Shown here in pieces: positions 35,225-42,949 of a stretch of 46,888 bases of DNA (position 1 is the stretch's first letter; each line of letters begins with the position of its first letter). A model generated the notes under the pieces. The model was not told the origin of the DNA and made no database searches. It saw only the letters and a list, made by a program, of their open reading frames with translations. The DNA is from a candidate division TM6 bacterium UASB124 (GTDB lineage Bacteria > Dependentiae > Babeliae > Babeliales > RVW-14): the NCBI GenBank assembly GCA_001468855.1, contig LDIV01000004.1, positions 46,165-93,052 of the forward strand, in the 5' to 3' direction. Both the position numbers and the translations under genes were made by a program.

Positions 35225-37342
35225 TTATTTAAATGGTCTAAAAAATCTATGAACACAACAAGCATAACTGTTCGGATTTATATCTCTTTTCATAATGACA
35301 AATTCAAATCTTCCATTTGGAGGTAAATGGCATGCATCTGCCATCTCATGTCCAATCCATGTGATTCTACCCGGAAATGAAATATGAATGACAATCCATC
35401 CGTTGCCGGTTGATTTTTGATTTGTTATAACTCCAAGATTTCCGAAATGTTTTTCCACAAGATTACTGAATGCATGATTATTATCCTTAGGATTTTTGTA
35501 TTTTGGTAATCTTGAATAGTCCAAATTTGCAAGAAAATTTGGACGTGATGCAGCGGCGGAGTTTGGGCTTAAAAATATTTTACATTGGTATCCGGTTTCA
35601 CCTCTGCTTAAATCTAAAATACAGTTATACATTTGGGATATTTTGTCTTTAGGATTTTCAGCTTCAAATAGCTCTTTACCGGATTGCGGTTCTAATGCTA
35701 CAAGTTTGTACGCCTCTTCTATTTCCGGATCTTGAATATCTGCAGTTGCCACTATTTTTACAGTTGGTGCTGTGGGTAGTACGGATGAAGATGTTGATGC
35801 CAATGGTTGTAATAATTCGGGATTTGTTTGTCGTAAAGTTTCTACTACTGATGGAGCCTCTTGTTCTTTATGCTTTTGCTTTTGTTGTGATGAGCCAATT
35901 TTTGTTTTTACCGTTACTGAATGGGCCTCTTCTTTTTTACTTTTTGCTACTGATCTGCTTGTCTCTTTTGCATGATTGGGAGAAGCTTTTTGTTTTTTTG
36001 TTTTATGTTTTTTCTTTGCAGATTCCTCTTCAGCGATAAGATCTTTAGCCAGTTGTTCAGCTTTTAATTCTGCTTGTGTTTTTTCTCTGTGTTTTTTGCT
36101 GCTGGCCGCGGCACTTGAATATCCAGCTTCATCGTGCTGTGTAGATACGTCAGTCTTAATTAAGAATTCGAATTTGTATACAGTTAATTTTGCAATCAAA
36201 TTAGGCAAAATATTTTTAGGATTGATCCTGGATAATTCACTTTTAATATCAATTCCGGAAAATATTTTTTTAAGTGATTCCAATTCTGAAGATAGAAGTG
36301 AAAAATATTGTGTATGAGCCTGTTTTGTTGCAGTTCTTAATAGTTCACCCCAAACTTGTACGTAGTGAATTAGTCGTTGGCTGTTTCCGGGATTGGCAAG
36401 CTCAAGAATTCTAGCTTTTAATTTTTCAGGCAGTTGGCCAATTTGTTGTAGGATCAAGGTTTTTATTTCATCTATGGTCAGTAATTTGGAATAGACGGCT
36501 TCTCGTTCTCTTGCAATTTCCTCCAAAAGTTTCTTTTTATGTGCCTCAATTTTGGCACTGGTGTATTTTACTGGTGCAGAAGGTACTGTTATTCCAGATC
36601 TAAAAGCTACATCGATTATATTTCTTAGGTGTGCAGCGAAAAGATACTTGCAAATTTTAACAACATTGTCGCTTGAAATATTTAATATTTCTAAAAATAG
36701 CGAGTGTGATTCTGTTTCAATAATGGCTGCTGTTTCTGCGTGTATTCTTTGTATTAAATTAATATATTCAAGAAAAGATCTATCTTGACACTTATTTTTA
36801 ACCTCTAATATTTCAGCAACTGTTTTTAATTGAAAATCTATTGACTGTAAGCTAAAATCACAGGCATTAATTTTTTCTGACTTAAGAACATCGTTTGCGA
36901 CAATACTTTCTATGTTACTGTAGGTAAAAGCCCATTTTTGGTTAGCCGCTTGTTCTATTTTGTCTAAAAGACATTTTACATTGTCGCTTGCCATTAAATA
37001 GGCAGTACTTGCCGCATTTATTGCATCACGCGTTTGGTTTTTTGTCAGATTTCCATTTACGGCAGAAGCAATGTCACTTGTGCTTGAGCAGCTGAAAATT
37101 TGCTCTGCTAAGGCGTTTCTATCGATAGATTCACTTATAGTGTAAAATATTGCATCTGCTCTAAGCTCAAGGATATGCATCAACTCAGCAAATTCTTGAA
37201 CGGTTAGAGCTTCATCCTGTTTTGCTGCCGCTGCAGTCGCAGGAATGGAAGGAGTTTTTGTTGTAGCAAACAAATAATTCGATATTAGTGAAAATAAACT
37301 CAAAAACAATGCGAAATATAAACTTTTTATGACTTTTTCCAT
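35225..37342 (-). CDS. Large exported protein with Lys-rich linker and distinct C-terminal domain
   Basis: The 705-residue protein is unrecognised. The N-terminus has a signal peptide (ending YLFA, ~residue 26). Residues ~45-400 are helical. A low-complexity region (~410-510) is rich in Lys, Glu and His (KKHKTKKQK, KQKHKEQEA). The C-terminal ~130 residues look like a separate globular domain with NNHAFSNLVEKHFGNLG, STGNGWIVIHISFPG and CHLPPNGRFEFVIMKRD. The helical body-linker-small domain layout is reminiscent of exported toxins or effectors, and paired His residues could be catalytic, but I cannot match it to a family. GGGGG precedes the ATG. Confidence 0.6.
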   Translation of the reverse strand: MEKVIKSLYFALFLSLFSLISNYLFATTKTPSIPATAAAAKQDEALTVQEFAELMHILELRADAIFYTISESIDRNALAEQIFSCSSTSDIASAVNGNLTKNQTRDAINAASTAYLMASDNVKCLLDKIEQAANQKWAFTYSNIESIVANDVLKSEKINACDFSLQSIDFQLKTVAEILEVKNKCQDRSFLEYINLIQRIHAETAAIIETESHSLFLEILNISSDNVVKICKYLFAAHLRNIIDVAFRSGITVPSAPVKYTSAKIEAHKKKLLEEIAREREAVYSKLLTIDEIKTLILQQIGQLPEKLKARILELANPGNSQRLIHYVQVWGELLRTATKQAHTQYFSLLSSELESLKKIFSGIDIKSELSRINPKNILPNLIAKLTVYKFEFLIKTDVSTQHDEAGYSSAAASSKKHREKTQAELKAEQLAKDLIAEEESAKKKHKTKKQKASPNHAKETSRSVAKSKKEEAHSVTVKTKIGSSQQKQKHKEQEAPSVVETLRQTNPELLQPLASTSSSVLPTAPTVKIVATADIQDPEIEEAYKLVALEPQSGKELFEAENPKDKISQMYNCILDLSRGETGYQCKIFLSPNSAAASRPNFLANLDYSRLPKYKNPKDNNHAFSNLVEKHFGNLGVITNQKSTGNGWIVIHISFPGRITWIGHEMADACHLPPNGRFEFVIMKRDINPNSYACCVHRFFRPFK

Positions 37343-37427
37343 GAAACCCCCATTTTTAATTTATTATCTTGCAATTATTATGACCGAAAAAGTCAATTTT
37401 CGCAAACGCCCATGCATATCTCAAATC

Positions 37428-37470
37428 TTGACATTTTAACTAGAGTATGCGATTTTTAACTTGTTATAAT
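37428..37470 (+). promoter_or_regulatory. Promoter of thrS
   Basis: TTGTTATAAT (37461-37470) is an extended -10 (TGTTATAAT) identical in core to that of murF. A consensus TTGACA lies at 37428-37433, but 31 bases upstream, too far to pair with it. The extended -10 alone is the likely promoter, giving a ~190-base leader before thrS. Confidence 0.5.
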
Positions 37471-37564
37471 CAAGTTACGTGTATAGGATTTGAATATGTT
37501 AGATTCATTTTTGCTTCCATACATTTTAGCTTTCAGAGTCTTTCTAAACACAACGGGTCGAACA

Positions 37565-37592
37565 GCCGGCTTGGGCCGGTAATTTTTTTATT
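37565..37592 (+). promoter_or_regulatory. Terminator-like hairpin in the thrS leader (possible attenuator)
   Basis: GCCGGC-TTGG-GCCGGT forms a 6-bp stem with a 4-nt loop, followed by AATTTTTTTATTT. It lies between the putative promoter and the thrS start. It could be an attenuator. It may instead end any short upstream transcript. No T-box consensus was found. Confidence 0.5.
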
Positions 37593-37663
37593 TCAATTAA
37601 ATTGTATTTCTGTTAGTTTTGTTTATAAAATTTTATATTTTATTTTTAAAAAGAAAGCTGATC

Positions 37664-39385
37664 ATGGAAAATAATAAACATGATAATAATGAACTTTTAC
37701 ATAATTTGCGCCATTCCGCAGCGCACTTATTAGCGCAGGCTGTTTTGGAAATTTATCCTGACACCAAAATTACTATTGGACCTGTTACGGAGCATGGCTT
37801 TTTTTATGATTTTTTGCCTACAAAAAATTTTAAGGAAGAAGATTTACCTTTAATTGAAAATAAAATGCATGAGATAGCCAAACGTGACTACAAAATTGTA
37901 GGTAAACAGGTTAGCAAAGATGAAGCGCGTAAGCTATTCAAAGACAATAAATTTAAGCTCGAACTTATAGATGGTATTACAGACGAAACTGTTGGAATTT
38001 ATTCACAGGGTGATTTTTTTGATCTTTGCAAGGGTGGACACGTTAAATCTACCGGTGAAATAAAACACTTCAAATTAATTGCCATTTCAGGAGCATATTG
38101 GCGTGCTGATCGTTCAGGAATTGCGTTACAGCGAATTTCCGGATTAGCCTTTTTAACCGATGCAGACATGCAGGAATATTTCAAAAAAATAGAAGAGGCG
38201 GAACAGAACGATCATCGAAAAATTGGGCAACAACTGGGTCTATTTACTTTTGATGATGCTGCTATCGGATTTCCAATTTTTCTACCAAAAGGTTGGACTA
38301 TTTTTAACAAATTGATGGAATATGAGCGACATGTTCAACGTGGAGTTTATGAAGAAATTAGGACTCCATTGATTATGAACGAGACTCTCTGGAAAACTTC
38401 CGGGCATTATGATCATTACAGAGAAAACATGTACTATACAAAGATAGATGATATTGCTCATTGCATTAAGCCTATGAACTGTCCGGGTGGAATTTTGGTT
38501 TACAAAAACAGACCACGTTCGTATCGTGAGCTTCCTATCCGTATGTCTGAATTTGGTTTTGTACACAGACATGAGCTTTCAGGCGTTTTACACGGTCTAT
38601 TTCGAGTAAGGGCATTCACTCAGGACGATGCGCACATTTACTGTATGCCTGAACAACTTGAACAGGAAATTTGGGGAGTTGTTGATTTGGCTCTCAAGAC
38701 TTATAATAAGTTTGGATTTTCAAAAGTTAGAATGGGTGTTGCTACAAAACCTGCAAAAGCTATTGGAAGCGATGAACTTTGGGAAAAAGCTACAAATGCA
38801 CTCAAGTCTGCATTAGAAAAAAACGGAGTGGATTATTTCATAAAAGAGGGTGATGGTGCTTTTTATGGACCAAAAATTGATATGATGATTCAAGATGCCA
38901 TGGGACGTGAATGGCAGTGTGGAACGGTGCAAGTTGATTTTTTCTTACCACAAAATTTTGATCTAAAATACATTGCATCAGACCAATCGAAGCATACTCC
39001 TATTATGATTCATAGAGTTTTGTACGGATCGCTTGAAAGATTTTTTGGAATTTTGACGGAACATTATAAAGGGCATTTCCCATTCTGGTTGGCTCCGGTT
39101 CAGGCGAGAGTACTTATGATAACTGATCAACAAACGGAATATGCAAAGACCGTTCTTGCTGAACTTATGAAGAATGATATTCGTGTTGAACTTGACGAGT
39201 CAGGTAATCAGATTTCTGCAAAAATACGTGCTGCGCAGATAGATAAAATTCCATGGATGATTGTTCTTGGGAAAAAAGAGCAAGAGAATGGAACTGTAAC
39301 TTTGCGGTACAATGATGGCAAACAGGAATTTGGACTTCAGATAGAAGATCTGCTTCAGAAAGCTCAAGAATTAAGCTGGGTCTGA
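37664..39385 (+). CDS. thrS: Threonyl-tRNA synthetase (lacking the N-terminal TGS domain)
   Basis: This class II synthetase charges tRNA-Thr and edits Ser-tRNA-Thr. From this start it has 573 residues, ~70 fewer than E. coli ThrRS. It begins at the editing domain: HSAAH (His17, His21) and DLCKGGH keep the HxxxH and CxxxH editing residues, while the TGS domain is missing. The catalytic core has KPMNCPGGILVYK (zinc Cys), MSEFGFVHRHELSGVLHGLFRVRAF, TQDDAHIYC (zinc His) and PIMIHRVLYGSLERF (zinc His). The anticodon-binding domain closes the protein. An ATG at 37619 in frame adds an unlikely hydrophobic stretch; AAGAAAG supports 37664. Confidence 0.95.
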   Translation: MENNKHDNNELLHNLRHSAAHLLAQAVLEIYPDTKITIGPVTEHGFFYDFLPTKNFKEEDLPLIENKMHEIAKRDYKIVGKQVSKDEARKLFKDNKFKLELIDGITDETVGIYSQGDFFDLCKGGHVKSTGEIKHFKLIAISGAYWRADRSGIALQRISGLAFLTDADMQEYFKKIEEAEQNDHRKIGQQLGLFTFDDAAIGFPIFLPKGWTIFNKLMEYERHVQRGVYEEIRTPLIMNETLWKTSGHYDHYRENMYYTKIDDIAHCIKPMNCPGGILVYKNRPRSYRELPIRMSEFGFVHRHELSGVLHGLFRVRAFTQDDAHIYCMPEQLEQEIWGVVDLALKTYNKFGFSKVRMGVATKPAKAIGSDELWEKATNALKSALEKNGVDYFIKEGDGAFYGPKIDMMIQDAMGREWQCGTVQVDFFLPQNFDLKYIASDQSKHTPIMIHRVLYGSLERFFGILTEHYKGHFPFWLAPVQARVLMITDQQTEYAKTVLAELMKNDIRVELDESGNQISAKIRAAQIDKIPWMIVLGKKEQENGTVTLRYNDGKQEFGLQIEDLLQKAQELSWV

Positions 39386-39437
39386 GTTCATAGATCCAGA
39401 ATCTATAAATAATTTTCTATAATAATTTAATACAAAA

Positions 39438-39472
39438 AAAGAGCCGCTTATTTTCATGATAAGCGGCTCTTC
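39438..39472. terminator. Intrinsic terminator between thrS and the phosphatase operon
   Basis: AGAGCCGCTTAT / ATAAGCGGCTCT form a perfect 12-bp stem with a 7-nt loop. The T-tract is strong on the minus strand (TTTTTTTGTA) and weak on the plus strand, so it best ends the minus-strand operon, though it can also stop thrS transcription. Confidence 0.85.
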
Positions 39473-39489
39473 TAAAGTTATTCTAATCC

Positions 39490-39554
39490 CACAGTAGCCA
39501 CGCAGGGCGAAGTGGATTTCAGGCCTGCCCGACGTAGCCTTGGTGACGACTGTG
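39490..39554. repeat. Dispersed palindromic repeat element
   Basis: A GC-richer 65-base block bounded by CACAGT and ACTGTG contains TTTCAGGCCTGCCCG and CGTAGCCTTGGTGACG. It shares the TTTCAGGCCTG core with the insertion in the heparinase-like gene (6105-6203). It lies between the terminator and the 3' end of the ankyrin-like gene. Confidence 0.55.
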
Positions 39555-39652
39555 ATCCATGGGTGAGTTGTTCTTATGAAATGAGTTCAGTATGACAAAA
39601 CTGCTTAGCAGCGTGTATCTAGAAAAAATCTAAGTTATATCTGGTTATTGAG

Positions 39653-40666
39653 TTAGCGTGATTGGAAATCAGATAAATCAAGTTTGCCGATTTCAGCAAG
39701 AACATCAGGGGAAACAGGTTGTGATCTTCTTATTGGGCGAAATTCAGGAATTTTGTCAGGAACAACAACCCCACCAGGTGTAGTTAATAAATTGGAACAA
39801 TTTTTTCTAATAAAAGATAAAATGCGTCCTCTGATTTCTTTTGATATTCCACGCTCGCCATCGTGCACCAATTCACATAACAGATATCTGTCTAAATTAG
39901 ACTGTTCCAGTATTGCATCTAAAAATGAAGTCTCGGGATTTTGTGAAGCAAGCAATAATAAATATTCTAGTTGATTGTTTAAGATTCTTGCGTCGATATC
40001 CTGGCATTTTAAAAATGTAAGAATTAAGCCATTGCGTGTACTATTGTTTATCAACAAATCAAATGAATTAGTTCTATCAAATAGTTCATCGACTGTTATA
40101 TATTCATAATATCTGTGGTAAAAAGAATCTATAATTTCGAAGAGATCATCTGAATTACTATTAACCAGGCATTTTATTAGTAAAAATAAAACGTAGGAAA
40201 AATGAGCATAAAAATATTCGTCTTTATTTGCTATAATTTCAATAATTTTTAAATTTGACTTTATAATTCGAAAATCAGGGTTACGAGAGTTTGACTGATT
40301 TTCAATGTTTCTTATTGCTAATCCACATGGATTTACATGTGCGTTATTTTCTTCATAAAGATTAAATAAATCAGTTACTAGAAGTCTTGCTACGAATAAG
40401 GGTTTTCCATAAATTGCGGATAAATGGAGTAAAGAATTTCCCATATATGTTGTTCTGTATTTGCGAACAAAATCTATTGGTAATCTTTCCAAACAAGAAA
40501 AAAACTCTGCTTTTTCAGTTTTCGAGTTGTGCTTGGTGGAAATAATTTCCACCACGGTTTTTAAATCACGCGATTGGTTATCCATAGGATAGGCCAAGGG
40601 ATAGGCCAAGAAGGTACTTGAAATAAACAATCTGAATAAAAATGTAATTTTGTTTAAAAATTTCAT
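39653..40666 (-). CDS. Exported ankyrin-repeat-like protein
   Basis: The 337-residue protein has a signal peptide (residues 1-~28). One clear ankyrin-like segment, GNSLLHLSAIYGKPLFVARLLV (about residues 77-98), matches the G-TPLH-AA--G---V--LL consensus. The following NPCGLAIRNI may be a second, degenerate unit. The remainder is helical and unassigned. A 12-bp tandem duplication (40587-40610) encodes LAYPLAYP near the signal cleavage region. It follows the phosphatase gene by 17 bases, so it is the last gene of that operon. Exported ankyrin proteins are typical of host-associated bacteria; a host role is inferred. Confidence 0.65.
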   Translation of the reverse strand: MKFLNKITFLFRLFISSTFLAYPLAYPMDNQSRDLKTVVEIISTKHNSKTEKAEFFSCLERLPIDFVRKYRTTYMGNSLLHLSAIYGKPLFVARLLVTDLFNLYEENNAHVNPCGLAIRNIENQSNSRNPDFRIIKSNLKIIEIIANKDEYFYAHFSYVLFLLIKCLVNSNSDDLFEIIDSFYHRYYEYITVDELFDRTNSFDLLINNSTRNGLILTFLKCQDIDARILNNQLEYLLLLASQNPETSFLDAILEQSNLDRYLLCELVHDGERGISKEIRGRILSFIRKNCSNLLTTPGGVVVPDKIPEFRPIRRSQPVSPDVLAEIGKLDLSDFQSR

Positions 40667-40683
40667 AAATCAAATTCCTAAAA

Positions 40684-42921
40684 TTATCTTGTAGGGATTA
40701 TGATTGGTTGCAATAACCAATCATTAAAATTTTCTGCCATATGCAAAATTCCATAAAATGTATCCTCAACCATCCCGTGTTCAGTAGCGGTTGAGAAAGT
40801 ATAAATCGGTGTAAAACGACAAACTCTGATCTTCCATTCTGGATATTCGGCGCTACTAGAATATTTAACATTTTCACAGATCATACTGTCTTCAAACAGA
40901 TACTGTTCTTTTTCTATAACTTCATACCATGGAATTGGTTCCAATCCTAATTCTGTGATATATTTTCCCATTGATTCATCAATAATTCTAGGAAACATTT
41001 TAAGTCCGCAACCCGTATGTTGGTGTCCACGGAATATAGCTTTAATTCCAGTACATTCTGGAGCTTGTACGCTTGGATTGGACGACATTATATTAGGGAT
41101 ATTTTTGATAAATCCCAAGTAATCGCCTCTTGCAGAGATATCTTGGACAATTTGGTTATTTTTAAAATAAAAATCTCCCCACGTAAATCCATTAATGAAG
41201 CTATTAAAATTACCAACGCGGAATTCTACGCACTGTATACTTTCTGAATTAGAAAAAAACTTTTGAGGATTAAAATTCGGCTGCAATCCGCCATGACAGA
41301 ATTGAGCCATTGTATCTTTATTGGTTCCAAGATATACAGCAAGAGGAAGTCTTTTATATAACTCATTGAACTGTAATAGTAATTTATTTCCGTTTTCAAT
41401 TCCATACTTGGCTTCAAGTTCTTTTATAAATGCCGCTTCATTATTTTGAATATTCCATCCACCACATGTATTCATAGGGTACGATTCATGATTACCTCTA
41501 ATCAGAAACACATTTTCCCAAAATACTATTTTAAAACACATTAGAATGGCAAGAACTTCTGTACCAAAAAGTCCCCTGTCTGTATAATCGCCTAAAAAGA
41601 CAAACTTGGTATTTTTTTTCATATTATGTAGAGCATGCTTTAAAATTCTTATCAATGAATGTATACTTCCGTGAAGGTCACCAATGATATTTACGGTGCT
41701 CTCCGGAGAAATAAATTGCTTCTGAAGATATGAAACATTGGTACTAACATTAACTCTGATTTGTTCATCAAAATTTTGTATGCATTTATTTATTAATTCG
41801 CATAACTCTTCAAACAAAATTGTAGGTTGCTTGACTTTAAATATATCTAGCAACATTGTGTTATGTAGGGGATTTGGAGTTTTTTGTTCTTCATAGACAC
41901 AAACATCTTTTGTTATTCGTTTTAATAATTGATGGAAGTATTTTGCATTAATTGTTAGTTGAATTGGTGTTAGTTGAATTGGATTTTGTAATGGTGCTGA
42001 CGGAACTGATTGTGTGGTTTGTGTCTCTGGTAGCCCGGTTTCTGAAAGCGTTAATCTTTCAATACCTGGTATTATTACATATTCCGTTTGTGTTGCCGCA
42101 TTGGTCATAGAACTTGATGCAGCTTCTGATTCGATTGGAATGTGCAGCTCATCTAACAAACGGTGCTCTGCTAATTTTATATATCTTTGAACTGTTTTTA
42201 TATATTCAAAATCATCGGTTTGTGTATAAAATTCAGGGTTCCATTCCTGAAAAAGGCGTTTAGCTCTGACAATGACATCGTTTGGTGTAAATTCATCACC
42301 AAGGCCTAAGACATTTTTGGCAAATTTAACTGGATTGGATGCCTGAAATTCTTCAAGGCTTCCGGATATTAAGATATCCGGAATATCATTTTTAAATGCA
42401 GGAAAAGCCCGATATACAGGATGAGAGTTTATTATATTAGGATTAGTTGATGGAATATCTGAGAGTTTGTTTTTTTTGTACTCTCTAGGTTCGAAGTGGT
42501 AACTGTATTTTCCGTATCTTCCAATAACCACATAATTTAACATATGGTTGTCCGGAATACTTCGAAATCTTATTAGTTGGTCTAGTGGCATTTCTGTGCT
42601 CGAGGTGTCAAAATCATCAAATAATGGATTGGCTTTGTATTTTGAAATGATAATTTTTTTGAAGTTATCGTGAATAGATCCGATATCTATGCTGTCAAAC
42701 TCTTCTACCAAGGCTGCCCATCCCTCACAATCAGTAAATTCTACTTCAACGAACAGTCGATCGGAAGTTAAGTTTTTTAATCTGAGCCTGTGGCCGAAAA
42801 CGGTTTGAGCCGATTGAGTTGTTTGAGCTTTGGCTTTCTCAGCCATGGCTGATAGCCCTGAAAAATTGATTAAAGTAAATAAGAATATCACTTTGATGAC
42901 AAGATTTTTAAAGAGTTTCAT
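40684..42921 (-). CDS. Exported PPP-family (eukaryote-type) protein phosphatase with J-like segment (paralogue 2)
   Basis: The 745-residue protein has a signal peptide (residues 1-~26). A unique N-terminal domain starts FGHRLRLKN. A J-domain-like segment (~197-258) resembles the DnaJ helix pattern, but HPD is replaced by NPE. After a linker comes a metallophosphoesterase domain with all PPP motifs: GDLHG (414-418), GDYTDRG (444-450), RGNHE (475-479), CHGG (542-545) and RGHQ (631-634). GDxHG, GDxxDRG and GNHE coordinate the two metals in PP1/PP2A-type Ser/Thr phosphatases. AAGGA precedes the ATG, 28 bases after paralogue 1. Secretion to a host is inferred; the substrate is unknown. Confidence 0.85.
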   Translation of the reverse strand: MKLFKNLVIKVIFLFTLINFSGLSAMAEKAKAQTTQSAQTVFGHRLRLKNLTSDRLFVEVEFTDCEGWAALVEEFDSIDIGSIHDNFKKIIISKYKANPLFDDFDTSSTEMPLDQLIRFRSIPDNHMLNYVVIGRYGKYSYHFEPREYKKNKLSDIPSTNPNIINSHPVYRAFPAFKNDIPDILISGSLEEFQASNPVKFAKNVLGLGDEFTPNDVIVRAKRLFQEWNPEFYTQTDDFEYIKTVQRYIKLAEHRLLDELHIPIESEAASSSMTNAATQTEYVIIPGIERLTLSETGLPETQTTQSVPSAPLQNPIQLTPIQLTINAKYFHQLLKRITKDVCVYEEQKTPNPLHNTMLLDIFKVKQPTILFEELCELINKCIQNFDEQIRVNVSTNVSYLQKQFISPESTVNIIGDLHGSIHSLIRILKHALHNMKKNTKFVFLGDYTDRGLFGTEVLAILMCFKIVFWENVFLIRGNHESYPMNTCGGWNIQNNEAAFIKELEAKYGIENGNKLLLQFNELYKRLPLAVYLGTNKDTMAQFCHGGLQPNFNPQKFFSNSESIQCVEFRVGNFNSFINGFTWGDFYFKNNQIVQDISARGDYLGFIKNIPNIMSSNPSVQAPECTGIKAIFRGHQHTGCGLKMFPRIIDESMGKYITELGLEPIPWYEVIEKEQYLFEDSMICENVKYSSSAEYPEWKIRVCRFTPIYTFSTATEHGMVEDTFYGILHMAENFNDWLLQPIIIPTR

Positions 42922-42949
42922 GTTGTGTGTTTCCTTGCTTATAAAAATG

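Noticed and set aside
37447..37674. 75-codon frame upstream of thrS that could be a leader peptide
   Set aside because: No ribosome site, no run of Thr codons, and it runs through the hairpin and T-tract; it looks like chance.
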